DNA of 64,000 bases from Anticarsia gemmatalis (GCF_050436995.1 NC_134774.1:4632030-4696029); one strand, 5' to 3'. Shown: positions 32,356-43,008, counted from the first letter of the stretch. Notes: generated by a model not told the origin, from the sequence alone. Made by a program: numbers and translations.

Positions 32356-33764
32356 GAGCCAGCGTTCAAAAACCAATACCACGGCCTGGAAGAAAGCGCT
32401 TCCTTGCTTCAGTCCTCACGATCTTATCAAAATCTACCACCGGGACCCAACTGACTGAGGCCAACGACCCGTACTTCAATAAGAAAGCCAAAATCAAACG
32501 AAAAAAAGACTTCGAAGACGGCTATTTAGGAGACTTAAGCACTAAAAGAAAACCTAAATTCAGATCCAGAGTGTTAAACGATAATAGAAATTTTGAGCTT
32601 GATCACGTAGTAGTTTTACAATCGACTAAGAGTATAAATCAGACTCCATCAAATTATTCTGAAAATAATTCTGTTAAAGACCCAGAAATGATCAAATGGT
32701 CAGAGTTTTTGCCACCGTTGGTAAAGAAAGACAGTAATTTAACGAAAGTTAGGTCTAAAGAAAAACGAGTAACTTTAGTCGATGAACCACAGACTTTGAT
32801 AGCAAACGATTCGAAAAAAGATGATTCAAAAATACTAAATTTCTTCGTCGATTTACTTGAAACGACTTTCAATGTATACAACGTACAAACTGAAGCTGAA
32901 AAACCTTTGAATTTTAGCGAAATATCTTCAAAGAATGTGCTAGAAATCGATGAAGTTGTGGCCAATAAGTTAGATATTAAAAATAATGAATTAAAATGTA
33001 CAGATGGATATGACGATGATGATCCTACTAATGTTTATTGTATCACACCGAATGAAAGGGACCTTTGGTTTGACGAAAAGTCTTTTAAAAAGCCTCCTGC
33101 ACCATCCACGACTATGCGAAGAAAGAAAATGAAATCTGAATCATTTGAATACAAGAAAAAACCGATCCCACCTACTCGAAGCTTCATATACCAAACTTCG
33201 GCTAACAAAAAATACTTCAAGAAAGAACAGAAAAAAAATTTACTAAATCAATTAAAAGAGGAATTGAGAATGGACGACATTATCTTTGAAGAACCTAGGA
33301 ATTTCTATCAAGCGTTAAAAGTAATGGCCCGCAACAAACGACGCAGTCAGAAATCCATACATTTTTCTAGTTCAAAAAAACCTTCAGACGGTGATGTATT
33401 CAATTGTATGTATAAACGAAGACGTCTGCTATCAGCTAGTACAAAATCTAGCAAGAAAACGAAATCAGATTTGAATGAAATTAAGAATTTTAGCAAGTCC
33501 TCAGCCGTTAGTAGCACTAGAAAAACAATTTCGAATACTATAGAATCAAACTATGGAGTTTCGAATCATTCTTTACAAGTATTCGGTTTTGATTATGAAG
33601 AACCTAAGTCTTATACATTTGACCCATCACCTTTTATGCCTAAGAGACGGGTGATTATGTCAAAAAGTGATTTGAATGATGCCGAAACATTTTTTCTAAG
33701 TGATACAAGTCTGGTAGACCAAGTATGTATGGAGCAGGACATTCTGTCTGTTAGTCATTATTGA
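32356..33764 (+). CDS. Long terminal exon, unrecognised basic protein
   Basis: The acceptor TCCTATTTTCCAG ends at 32,355; the exon completes the split Gly codon and reads on to TGA at 33,762-33,764. With 31,692-31,872 it makes 529 residues. It begins ASVQKPIPRPGRKRFLASVL. The middle is acidic/basic mixed with Ser and Lys; visible segments are NFELDHVVVLQSTKS, DGYDDDDPTNVYCITPNERD, KKPIPPTRSFIYQTSANKKY and NFYQALKVMARNKRRSQKS. The end is FFLSDTSLVDQVCMEQDILS then VSHY. No domain, signal peptide or membrane segment recognised; probably largely disordered. An AATAAA follows 17 bases after the stop. Confidence 0.75.
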
Positions 33765-33780
33765 AATGAAATTTTATAGT

Positions 33781-33786
33781 AATAAA
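33781..33786 (+). promoter_or_regulatory. Polyadenylation signal AATAAA
   Basis: Seventeen bases after the TGA of the long exon; position is right for a short 3' UTR. Confidence 0.6.
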
Positions 33787-33796
33787 ATGGAATTTT

Positions 33797-34035
33797 TGGT
33801 TTACTTGCTTGTTTAAAAATAACTCTCGTACTAAGAATTGATCTTGTGTAGCGACTTTTACAAACATACAAACAACGGACACAAAGTACAGACAACTTGG
33901 GTAACTGAATCATTTTCATCATCCAAATAATTCAAAGTTACCCAAATTGACTGTTCAACCAGACCCGAAACAACTATTTCTGGATCGCACAAATTATTGT
34001 TCCTTATGGGAATTGAATCCACAACCTCTCGACGC
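33797..34035 (-). mobile_element. tRNA-SINE t2, degraded
   Basis: Plus strand TACAAACATACAAACAACGG and GGAATTGAATCCACAACCTC mark body and box B; an internal GGGTAACTGAATC insertion is present. Confidence 0.65.
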
Positions 34036-34470
34036 TAATAATATGATGAAGGAGTCTTGTTGAAATTAAAATCTCTAGGATAAAAACTATCGCCTGGCTA
34101 AATTGTATCCAAATCGGTTCAGCCGTTTTGTTTCGAAAGAGCGACAAACGATCATCTTTTAGTAAGTAGTTAGTAAATCTATGAGTGATTCTAAAGTCTG
34201 TCTATAGTACAAATATTTGTTGAAATTGGGAATCGAACTCCGGATATTTTACGTAAAAAACCGTGAATTTAGTTGTCTTATCGTTTGTAATTACATGGCA
34301 GTAAAAATAACTAAATTACGAGGCAATTAATGTTTAATGAACCTTTTTAAAATAGTGTTTATTAATCTGAAACATAGCTGAAGAAATGTTACATTCAATA
34401 ACAATATTATTTTCAGTTTTCGTGATGGCAAGTAAGTAATTTTAATTATTGAAATTATAATTGTTCCACC

Positions 34471-34733
34471 CTCTCTCTCTCTCGTCGTATGGTTAGTGGT
34501 CAACCTAGTGTCAAAGTTGTTCAAGCCGCCCGAAAGGCCTTTGACATGGCTTAACGACTGTTATCTTAATTGACAACAACCGGGACCGACTTTTCACGTG
34601 CCCTCCGAAGCACGGAGACGCCCAGCTCAAATACCACTATGCGGCCCCCCATCTATGGAATGACCGCGCCAACGTTTGCTTTACCCACAGGTCGTTTACC
34701 GAACGGTGAACGCTACTGGCTATGGACGTCTCA
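34471..34733 (-). mobile_element. SINE 5S-a
   Basis: Full length on the minus strand with a CT-rich (minus: GAGAGA) tail at 34,471-34,484. Confidence 0.78.
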
Positions 34734-34811
34734 TAGTTCCACTGAGAGAAAAAGTAGGGTCTTTCATATGCAAGTCTTCAATACTCAAAGATTTAAGTAT
34801 TCAAAATACTC

Positions 34812-35245
34812 GATCAGCTCAGTCTTTCTTCCAACTATGTTGGAGTCGGCTTCCAGTCTCACCGGATGCAGCTGAATACCAGTATTGTACATGCAGCGAC
34901 TGTCTATCAGACCTTCACAACCTTACCTGACTTATAACACGATACTAAGACTAGTTGTCAGACAAGCTTCTGTCTACTGTTAACGACTGTCAAAGATCTT
35001 TGAAAATTACAGCCGAGACCCACAATTTAACGTGGCTTCCGAAACACGGAAGAACTCGGTTTATATAATATGCTCACCCATCCACTAAACATCCTTGGTA
35101 AACGTAGCTTAACCTGAAAGATCGATCCGCACGGCTGTTGTTACTAAAGCCAGGAACTCGGTATGTTTTATATGGTCACCCATCCACGGAACCACCTCGG
35201 CAAGCATAGCTTAACCTGAAAATTCGGCGCAGCCGTTGTTACTTA
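34812..35245 (-). mobile_element. SINE 5S-b with duplicated 5S-like head
   Basis: The body (34,820-35,030) is followed by two head segments, each with a plus-strand CACCCATCCAC (35,083 and 35,168), the complement of the GGATGGGTG motif of 5S rRNA. The only near-complete view of family 5S-b besides 49,074-49,413. Confidence 0.72.
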
Positions 35246-35299
35246 AGCCACGAGCTCTAGTTATTGTTAAAAATACTCTGAATAATTTCTGTTCCTCAG

Positions 35300-35414
35300 T
35301 ATCCCAGGACATGAAATCTAAAACTCCTGAAATGATACTGAAAGAAGCACCTTGGAGTGTGAAGCTGCTGATGCTGAAAAATAAAGAAATTACTACTACC
35401 ACTAGGCCTGAGAG
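35300..35414 (+). CDS. Internal coding exon of the 3' isoform
   Basis: Acceptor TTTCTGTTCCTCAG, donor GAGAG/GTAATC. Its 115 bases start two bases into a codon and end two bases into one. They link in frame to the exon at 36,400 and, upstream, to the exon at 31,683-31,872 (G+TA gives Val). Encodes SQDMKSKTPEMILKEAPWSV then KLLMLKNKEITTTTRPER. If instead it starts a separate gene, the first usable Met is in this exon. Confidence 0.68.
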
Positions 35415-35416
35415 GT

Positions 35417-35684
35417 AATCTATATTAATATTATAAAGCTGAAGAGTTTGTTTGTTTGATTGTTTGTTTGTTTGTTTGAACGCGCTAATCTCAGGAACTA
35501 CTGGTCCGATTTGAAAAATTCTTTCAGTGTTAGATAGCCCATTTATCGAGGAAGGCTATAGGCTATATTTCATCACGCTACGACCAATAGGAGCAGAGTA
35601 CGTTTAAAAAATGTTACAAAAACGGGGAAAATTATGACCCATTCTCTCTTATGTGACGCAAGTGAAGTTGCGCGGGTCGGCAAG
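35417..35684 (+). mobile_element. Non-autonomous Helitron Hel-1
   Basis: Starts TCTATATTAATATTATAAAG two bases past the exon donor site and ends GCGCGGGTCGGCAAG, a mutated terminus. It occupies the start of the intron. Confidence 0.8.
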
Positions 35685-36023
35685 TGTTAAATATATGTAT
35701 GTACATAAGATCTCGTCTTCTTCCCATAGGGGTAGGCTGAGACTAGTAGCTCGATTCTAACAATATGTAATTATTCGTATATTAATTAATTAATTAGTAT
35801 GTAAGTATTAAATTGCCTTCTAACTATCCGATCAATGAAGTTCGGCCATATTTTGAAACATAATTAACAAATTAATATATAAATTGGTTTACATAGTGAT
35901 TTACAAAATGTTATTTTACGTGTGCAAAACACACTTTTAAAGTGCATGTTACATAAATATATTAACTCAAGGATTTCTTTCACCAACTTCAAAAAGGAGG
36001 AAGGTTTCGTATGTATAGTTCAC

Positions 36024-36220
36024 ATATAGAACGACACGACTTACTGTCGTCTACGACATTTTTTGCAGTGACGACAGATTATCGTGATAGTGGGGACGGC
36101 TAGATACGACAGTCACTAAACGATAATTTTTTTTGACGACAAACAACAGTTATAATAGGAACAGCTAGAGACGACAATCGTACAACGATAAATTAATCGT
36201 TACGACATAGTGGGAACGCG
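36024..36220. mobile_element. Truncated CGCGTTCCC MITE
   Basis: The right end ACGACATAGTGGGAACGCG matches the element at 20,839-21,116 in inverted orientation; the left end is missing. Confidence 0.75.
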
Positions 36221-36235
36221 CCCTTAGTGACTGCC

Positions 36236-36279
36236 GACATATGTCGCCAACAAAAAGTTGCCGACATATGTCGGCGGCC
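36236..36279. repeat. Two copies of the palindrome CCGACATATGTCG
   Basis: TGCCGACATATGTCGCC and TGCCGACATATGTCGGC, spaced about 26 bp apart around CAACAAAAAGT, directly before a GC-rich patch (GGCGGCCCGGCGGGC). It may be a MITE end or a protein-binding site upstream of the next exon. Confidence 0.6.
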
Positions 36280-36399
36280 CGGCGGGCTCAATGTGTATTG
36301 CGCTTTAGACGCACCGAGTATTCGGCCGATAACACTGTCTCGCTGGTTTGTTCAGTACGTGTGATTAAGGCATAAATTTCGCTTTTTTTTCTTTTACAG

Positions 36400-36796
36400 A
36401 CGAGTAGGCATAGAATCCTTCGTCCTTCGCCGTCAAGCAGGTCCCCCAGAGACCCCAGACAGTGCAGCCGACGACGCCAACATGCGAATGAAATTATTCC
36501 GTCTCATGTACGAAACGATCCGCGATAGTGACCTCAAAGTCAAAAGGGCTGAACTAATAAGGGCACATTACAAAAACTCAACAACTTTCGAAGTAGGGTA
36601 CCTAATGGGCGAAGTACAGGATAAATTTAATGTTATAAATGATTTTTCGGCTTCCTTGACTAGGTATTATGAGGAATGGAAGCCGATAGAACATATTAAC
36701 GTGTATGAGCAGGTCGCTAACCACGCGATACAGATTAATCATTTGATTGATTTAATTAAGTCGGTTAGTAAGGGCAGTAATGTTGTGGTCCCTTAG
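36400..36796 (+). CDS. Terminal exon, conserved ~60-residue C-terminal segment
   Basis: The acceptor TTTTTTCTTTTACAG ends at 36,399; the stop TAG is at 36,794. Joined to 35,300-35,414 and 31,692-31,872 it gives 230 residues. Sequence in order: VGIESFVLRRQAGPPETPDS, then MRMKLFRLMYETIRDSDLK, a helical-looking VKRAELIRAHYKN, and from 36,608 the segment that is repeated downstream: GEVQDKFNVINDFSASL, TRYYEEWKPIEHINVYEQ, VANHAIQINHLIDLIKSV, SKGSNVVVP. The spacing of hydrophobics suggests helices, perhaps a small interaction domain. No family recognised. The coding reality of the last segment is strongly supported by its synonymous variation among copies. Confidence 0.78.
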
Positions 36797-37218
36797 GGGC
36801 ATGTGCCCCTTTTGTGTCTAAATTTAGGGTCATATATGAGTGTGTAAGATTAGGGTCATACATGTGCTTCAATTGGTTAGAAATCTAGGGCCTAGGGTTT
36901 ATATATGAGTGTGTAAAAGAGAAATTATTGTATTTTACCAAACAATATTATACCGAATTGCCTATAGGAGCACCTATGGGTCAATTTAGATTAAGTACAC
37001 TAGGGGCTCCTTTAAGTAATTGATTAAATTCAGTAGGAATCTAAATGGTTTGTTTTATTATGATATTTACTAATCTTTAATAGGGCCGTGCGCTCCTTTA
37101 GAGCACTTTACAGTTAGTGTATTTTAAAAAGCGATCTTTAAGTAATTTAATAGTTTAGAAACATAAATAAAATTGCGCATTATTCCCATATTGGTAAGCA
37201 GAGACTAAAGAAGATGTG

Positions 37219-37389
37219 TTTAATGTTATAAATGATTTTTCGGCTTCCTTGACTAGGTACTATGAGGAATGGAAGCCGATAGAACATATTAACGTGTATG
37301 AGCAGGTCGCTAACCACGCGATACAGATTAATCATTTGATTGATTTGATTAAGTCTGTTAGTAAGGGGAGTGATGTTGTGGTCCCCTAG
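37219..37389 (+). CDS. Duplicate of terminal exon, copy 2 (partial)
   Basis: Codes for FNVINDFSASLTRYYEEW onward to the stop, identical in protein to the main exon except Asn to Asp near the end (GSDVVVP). It lacks the upstream GEVQDK. The frame stays open only back to GCAGAGACTAAAGAAGATG, where AAGCAG could act as an acceptor. Use as an exon is unproven. Confidence 0.5.
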   Translation, partial: FNVINDFSASLTRYYEEWKPIEHINVYEQVANHAIQINHLIDLIKSVSKGSDVVVP

Positions 37390-37784
37390 GCGGACTATAT
37401 GGTCAAACATGCCCATGTACCCCTAAAGAGTAAAAAAATAGGGTCATAGGTACAGATGTTTAGGGACATGTACCGCTTTTTGTGTCTAAATTAGCGTTAT
37501 ATTTGAGTGTGTAAAACAGAGATTGTTGTAATTTACCATACTAAATTGATAGGTCAATTTCAGCCAGTAATTAGCACACTAGGGGTATGTGCCTAAGTTA
37601 TTGATTAAATTAAATATGAATCTAAATGGTTCGTTTTATTATGATGTATACTAGTTTTTAATAGGGCCATGTGCCTTTCTAAGTTACTTAAAACGCAGTA
37701 GGTAGGGATGTAATGCATGTAAGTAAGGATTTTAGGAAAAAATCTTTACCCGTAGTAATTGACATGTTTTGATTTTACTTGAGG

Positions 37785-37973
37785 GGAGAAGTACAGGATA
37801 AATTTAACGTTATAAATGATTTTTCGGCTTCCTTGACTAGGTACTATGAGGAATGGAAGCCGATAGAACATATTAACGTGTATGAGCAGGTCGCTAACCA
37901 CGCGATACAGATTAATCATTTGATTGATTTGATTAAGTCTGTTAGCAAGGGGAGTAATGTTGTGGTCCCCTAG
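37785..37973 (+). CDS. Duplicate of terminal exon, copy 3
   Basis: Protein identical to the main exon from GEVQDKF to VVVP. Upstream, TTTTGATTTTACTTGAG could serve as an acceptor; there is no ATG in frame close by. All differences from copy 1 are synonymous. Confidence 0.5.
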   Translation, partial: GEVQDKFNVINDFSASLTRYYEEWKPIEHINVYEQVANHAIQINHLIDLIKSVSKGSNVVVP

Positions 37974-38269
37974 GCGGACCATATGGTCAAAGGTTACTTT
38001 GTAAGAGAGACATTAGCATGTGCCAGTTTGGGTCTTTTGAGTTATTTTGAGTGCGTAAGAATTGTATGTTGTCATGTGCCCCTAAGAATCTAGTAATAGG
38101 GGTGGTATGTGCCCCTCTAAGGTATTGATTAAATTGTGTATTATCTGAATGGTTTGTTTTGTCATGATGTTGCATAGGCTCTAATAAGGTAATGTGCCCC
38201 TTTCGGTAACTTAAAACAGAGTGTGTAAGTAGGGATTAAAGGAAAAATCTTTGTCAGAAATAATGCTAA

Positions 38270-38494
38270 ATGGACCTGTTTAAATTGCTATACTTTCACT
38301 TGATGGGAGAAGTACAAGATAAATTTAATGTTATAAATGATTTTTCGGCTTCCTTAACTCGGTACTATGAGGAATGGAAGCCGATAGAACATATTAACGT
38401 GTATGAGCAGGTCGCTAACCACGCGATACAGATTAACCATTTGATTGATTTAATTAAGTCGGTTAGTAAGGGGAGTAATGTTGTGGTCCCTTAG
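38270..38494 (+). CDS. Duplicate of terminal exon, copy 4, with its own ATG
   Basis: ATG at 38,270 (MDLFKLLYFHL) and another at 38,303 (MGEVQDKF) open a 74-residue frame ending in the same C-terminus as the main exon, with no amino-acid change in the shared part. It could be translated on its own or spliced; neither is shown by sequence alone. Confidence 0.5.
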   Translation: MDLFKLLYFHLMGEVQDKFNVINDFSASLTRYYEEWKPIEHINVYEQVANHAIQINHLIDLIKSVSKGSNVVVP

Positions 38495-38992
38495 GGGCAC
38501 GTACCGTTCTGTCTAAATTAGGGTCATAGGTTTAAGTTTGATAGTGTAAAAGAGAGGTTATTGTTATTTACCATGTACCGTACCAAATTGATGAATTTGA
38601 TATGGTACGACAATAGATTTGAATAAGTAAGGGGAGTAATGTTGTGGTCCCCTAAGCGGACTATATGGCCAAACTTAATTTTGTGTCTTTAAGGGAGAAA
38701 CTATCGTTTTACGGTCTTATAGTGGCATGTGCCTCATTGGGACTAAATTTATTTTGAGTTTGTAAGAATTGTGTTTTGTCGTGTGCCCCTAAGAATCTAG
38801 TATTAGGAGTGGCATGTGCCCCTCTAAGATATTTTGATTAAAATGTGTATGAATCTAAATAGCTCATTTAATTGTGTCTGTGAGATTTAAGATATAGTCT
38901 TAAATAGGACCTTGTACCTATAGACTACTTTGCATTTAGTGAGTATCAAGATTTTGGAAAGCGATCTTCGGGCAAGAGAGAAGAGAAGAGAG

Positions 38993-39097
38993 CATATTAA
39001 CGTGTATGAGCAGGTCGCTAACCACGCGATACAGATTAACCATTTAATTGATTTAATTAAGTCGGTTAGTAAGGGGAGTAATGTTGTGGTCCCCTAG
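38993..39097 (+). pseudogene. Duplicate of terminal exon, copy 5 (half)
   Basis: Starts at HINVYEQVANHAIQ directly after an AAGAGAGAAGAGAAGAGAG run and reads to TAG. The first half is deleted; the remaining codons are unchanged in meaning. Confidence 0.5.
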
Positions 39098-39503
39098 GCA
39101 TGTGCCCCTAAAGAGTAAAAAATAGGGTCGTAGGTATAGATTTTTAGGGACATGTACCCCTTTTGTGTCTAAATTTAGGGTCATATTTGAGTCTGTAAAG
39201 AGAGAAATTATTGTAATTTATCAAACAATATTATACCGAATTGCCTATAGGAGCACCTATGGGTCAATTTAGATTAAGTACACTAGGGGTATGTGCCTAA
39301 ATTATTGATGAAATAAAGTATGAATCTAAATGGTTCGTTTCATTATGATATTTACTAGTCTTTAATGGGGCCATGCGCTCCTTTAGAGCACTTTACACTT
39401 GGTGTATTTTAAAAAGCGATCTTTAAGTAATTTAATAGTTTACAAACATAAATAAAATTGCGCATTTTTCCCATATTGGTAAGCAGAGACTAAAGAAGAT
39501 GTG

Positions 39504-39674
39504 TTTAATGTTATAAATGATTTTTCAGCTTCCTTAACTAGGTACTATGAGGAATGGAAGCCGATAGAACATATTAACGTGTATGAGCAGGTCGCTAACC
39601 ACGCGATACAGATTAACCATTTGATTGATTTAATTAAGTCGGTTAGTAAGGGGAGCAATGTTGTGGTCCCTTAG
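39504..39674 (+). CDS. Duplicate of terminal exon, copy 6 (partial)
   Basis: Same left boundary as copy 2 (AAGCAGAGACTAAAGAAGATG), so these two units share a breakpoint. Protein identical to the main exon from FNVINDF to VVVP; changes TCG/TCA, TTG/TTA and AGT/AGC are synonymous. Confidence 0.5.
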   Translation, partial: FNVINDFSASLTRYYEEWKPIEHINVYEQVANHAIQINHLIDLIKSVSKGSNVVVP

Positions 39675-40450
39675 GGGCATGTGCCCCTTTTGTGTCTAAA
39701 TTTAGGGTCATATATTTATTTATTTATTTATTTATTCATCCTTACAACTATTTTTACAGGTTTACCCCAATGCAATACTGTAGGTACATTATAATAATTA
39801 TCTATTTAGGTAATAATATATAATAAATGAGTGTGTAAAAGAGAGATTGTTCTAATTTATCAAACAATATTATTGCCACTTTTGTGTCTAAATTAGGGTC
39901 ATAAGTTTATATTTGACAGTGTAAAACAGAGATTATTGTTATTTACCATGTCGTACCGTACCAAATTGATGGAATTTGATATGGTACGACAATATATTTG
40001 GTTAAGTTGGTTAGTAAGGGGTATGTTGTGGTCCCCTAAGCGGACTATATGGTCAAAGGTTACTTTGTAAGAGAGAAATCATGCCTCTTTGTGTCTAAAC
40101 TTATTTTGAGTGTGTAAGAATTGTATGTTGTCGTGTGCCCCTAATAATCTAGTATTAGGAGTGGCGTGTGCCCCTATAAGTTATTTATTAAATTAGGTAT
40201 GAATCTAAATGGTTTGTTTTATTGTATGTTTTATTTTTAATTTACAGTCTTCCATAGAGTTATTTGCCCCTTCAGGTTACTTAGTGTACATGTAGTATGT
40301 AAAAATAAATTTTAGGAAGTCATCTTTGGGCTAGATGGTTGTCACATTCAAGGTAAGTTTATATACATAAAAATTGCGCCTTTTCCTCATAGAAGCAGAA
40401 CCTAGGCAGAAACTAAATAAGGTACGTTTAATGGTATAAACGATTTGCAG

Positions 40451-40920
40451 AACAAGACTATGTAAAATATGTAAATCTATAATTTTCTAACACTTACTGG
40501 CCCGGCTGGGGGAACCTCCCCTAACCGGCCACACTCCCCCGCCCCCCTCTTAGGCTTTTAGGCATTTAATATTTTAATTCAAACAAGACGATTGTATATT
40601 GAGTTGTTACATAATAATATGAATTAATATGACCATGACGAAGCAGTTTTTACAAAAATATGATTATATTAACGAATCACTTATATAGAATACTAGCGGA
40701 CCCGACAGACGTTGTCCTGTCTAATAAATTAAAAATTTATTAAAAAAACATTGTCCAGCGGACAAAATTGTGAATCTAAACCATTCTCAGATCCCCTTGA
40801 AGTCGTCCAGTCGTTTAAGAGAAGTTCAGTGACACGTTGACGTTGAAAAAAGTTACTGAATATATAAACTACCGCTAAATGTACCTCAGAAACCGGGGAT
40901 TAGAAAGTTGGCTTTAAGGA
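40451..40920. other. Intergenic, degraded repeats
   Basis: AT-rich, one C-rich patch (40,500-40,552). 40,690-40,865 resembles a decayed Hel-2-type tail (CTAGCGGACCCGACAGACG). Half of the hairpin MITE lies at about 40,866-40,904. Confidence 0.45.
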
Positions 40921-41080
40921 TTGACTGCCTCCGTGGCGCAGTGGTTGCGACGCCGCTACCATAGCGACGGGAGGTCGTGGGTTCGACTTCCACACTTTGT
41001 ACACCATCATTGGCCTGTGTCCATCTATTGCAGATGATTCAGGTGGCTAGACTATTATTTGTACACCATAAATAATAGTT
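40921..41080 (+). mobile_element. tRNA-SINE t2 head with a different body
   Basis: CCTCCGTGGCGCAGTGGTTG (box A) and GGTCGTGGGTTCGACTTCC (box B) are intact. The body after TTGTACACCATCATTGGCC differs from other t2 copies. Confidence 0.7.
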
Positions 41081-41084
41081 TATC

Positions 41085-41215
41085 GTGCTATATGAAACAC
41101 GGAGAGATTCCGTGTATAATATGGTCGCCCATCCACTGATTAACCTCGGCAAGCATAACTTAACCTGAGAAATCGAACCGCGCAGCTGTTGTTATATAGC
41201 CACGAGCTTCTTATT
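41085..41215 (-). mobile_element. SINE 5S-b, head fragment
   Basis: Plus strand ATGGTCGCCCATCCACTG and GCAGCTGTTGTTATATAGCC. Confidence 0.6.
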
Positions 41216-41406
41216 TTATCATCTATGTAATAAATAAATTTGTCATAATAATCGTATATTTAGGTCATACATTTATCTATATAATATAAGTATAATATAA
41301 TAATATAATAATAAATAAAAGATAAAAATCTTACAATTTATAATTGCGAGTTTGATATAATATTAGTCGCAAATCAGTAAATTTCACAAACATACTTACA
41401 TACATA
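41216..41406. other. AT-rich stretch
   Basis: ATAATATAA-type low complexity; nothing else. Confidence 0.4.
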
Positions 41407-41620
41407 TTAGGTCGGGGAAAAAGTCTTTTCGCATTATAGTATGTATGAACTTGTAATAAAATCTTTTCTCTACACAAAAAAGCTCGATATTTGGGTACCT
41501 CACGAGCTCACTGAAAGAAACCTAATGAACCGTGTACTCATTTGTGATTCTTGAAGCCAAAGAGATTTTATTACAAGTTCATACATACTATAATGCGAAA
41601 AGACTTTTTCCCCGACCTAA
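41407..41620. mobile_element. mariner-type MITE
   Basis: Full-length copy, almost identical to 31,225-31,437; TA flanks are set in TACATA-rich sequence. Confidence 0.83.
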
Positions 41621-41646
41621 TACATTTAATACATACATACATACAT

Positions 41647-41740
41647 AGATAAAATAACGCTTTTTTCATAAGGATAGGCAGAGACCAAAGAACGTCACTT
41701 GGTACGATCCTTACAAACTTCCCTTGCTTCATTCACATAC
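41647..41740. mobile_element. Interspersed repeat fragment (GGCAGAGACCAAAGAACG)
   Basis: Same sequence as 63,083-63,172, probably the end of a non-LTR element. The ATTGGTAAGCAGAGACTAAAG at the left border of terminal-exon copies 2 and 6 is similar. Confidence 0.5.
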
Positions 41741-41965
41741 ATACATCAACTTATTTGTGTTATTTCACACACAATAAAATGGGATCGTAATATAAAAAAT
41801 GTAGTATCATCTTAGTGGTCCAAAGATAAAAGCTGATAATAAGGTCACCAGTTCGATATACAGTTCGGACAAATAAATATTATTATTTCATAGTTTTTCC
41901 TGCTTATAAATACACTACAATTAGTAAATTAGTAAATACATAGTTATGATCAGTTGTTAGAAGAG

Positions 41966-42225
41966 CTGAATACCAGTATTGTACATGCAGCGACTGTCTA
42001 TCAGACCTCCACAACACAGTTACCTGGCTTATAACACGATACTACGACTGGTTGTCAGATTTTAAAGCTTCTGATTACTGTTAACGAATGTCAAAAATTT
42101 TTTTGAAATGACAGTCGGGACTCACTATTTAACGTGCCTTCCACTCAATATGTTAATGGTCCCCTATCCACTGATCAACCTCGGGAAGCGAAGCTTAACC
42201 TGAGAGATCGATTTGGATGTTGCTT
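41966..42225 (-). mobile_element. SINE 5S-b, degraded
   Basis: GCTGAATACCAGTATTGTAC to GAGAGATCGAT on the plus strand; the head is decayed (CCCCTATCCACTG). Confidence 0.65.
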
Positions 42226-42244
42226 ACCTTTGCATATAAATAAA

Positions 42245-42505
42245 AAATATCATTGGACAACTCACACACGGTCGTCTGATTCCAAACTAAGCAGAGCTTG
42301 TACTGTAACCAAATAACTGAAAAACATACTTATATACTTCTAAATACAGACTTATATAGATACATTAACAACCAAGCTCAGAACAGATACTCGTGCTCAT
42401 CACACAAATATTTGTCCCGGGTTGGATTCGAACCCACCACACCTAACAACGGTTATAACGGCGAGGTGTTCACGTTAACCGCTGAGCCAAACGTGCTGTT
42501 ACAAA
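42245..42505 (-). mobile_element. tRNA-SINE t1
   Basis: Near full length; box B GGATTCGAACCCACC on the plus strand, with mutations around CCTAACAACGGTTATAACGG. Confidence 0.75.
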
Positions 42506-42841
42506 TTACATAACCTAGAAAAACTACTCCTTGCTTTAAGTACAAAAAAACATCAAAAAAATATCACAAAATACACACTGCCATCTTTTAATTAATCCAG
42601 GAACTATTTAGTCAAATAATCTTATTATTTTTACAATGATAACAGTTAAACGTACGAAATCGAGAAAGAAACTTAAAAAAATGTGATATAACTTGTTATC
42701 ATACTTATAATTTATAAATATACATAAAAAATTTAATATGACGCCATTTTTACGATAGCATGCCTTGAGTATGTCAGTCTGTTGACAGCTCGCTTCGCGC
42801 GCGATCGTAGTTCCCCGTATAACCCGGCCGATTTAAATATC

Positions 42842-43008
42842 AGTTGAACGTTCCGTATTTCTACGGTTTCCCGCGTCTCCTCAATTTGTTGGTATAACAT
42901 CGTAACTTTGTTTACTTTTTCGAAGCGAAAAAGTTCCATTAAATAATTTGGTGTGCTGTGTTGTGTTGTGGTTGAAATTTTATTGGATTATTTCACCTTT
43001 TTTAAACG
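42842..43008 (+). promoter_or_regulatory. Candidate promoter and 5' UTR exon
   Basis: An arthropod-type initiator TATCAGTTG at 42,838-42,846 starts a 167-base interval without any ATG. It ends at the strong donor ACG/GTAAGT (43,009), in the least repetitive part of this half of the window; upstream lies GCTCGCTTCGCGCGCGATCG. It could be the leader exon of a plus-strand gene whose coding exons lie beyond the window. No matching coding exon is seen to 64,000. Moderate to weak evidence. Confidence 0.38.

Larger units (their letters stand above)
36797..40450 (+). repeat. Tandem repeats of terminal exon plus 3' UTR
   Basis: Units of about 520-700 bp: a piece of the last coding exon, then TAG, then UTR text with GGGGCATGTGCCCC, TGTGTCTAAATTTAGGGTC, TGAATCTAAATGGTT and sometimes CATAAATAAAATTGCGC (AATAAA at 37,166 and 39,451). 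Exon copies: 37,219, 37,785, 38,306, 38,993 and 39,504; remnants at 38,614-38,652, 40,000-40,040 and 40,426-40,450. UTR parts have many indels and substitutions between units. A ~120-bp TTTA-rich insertion lies at 39,711-39,830. Confidence 0.88.

Noticed and set aside
32654..32965. Minus-strand frame of 103 aa
   Set aside because: Antisense to the long plus-strand exon, which has matching splice sites and a poly(A) signal.
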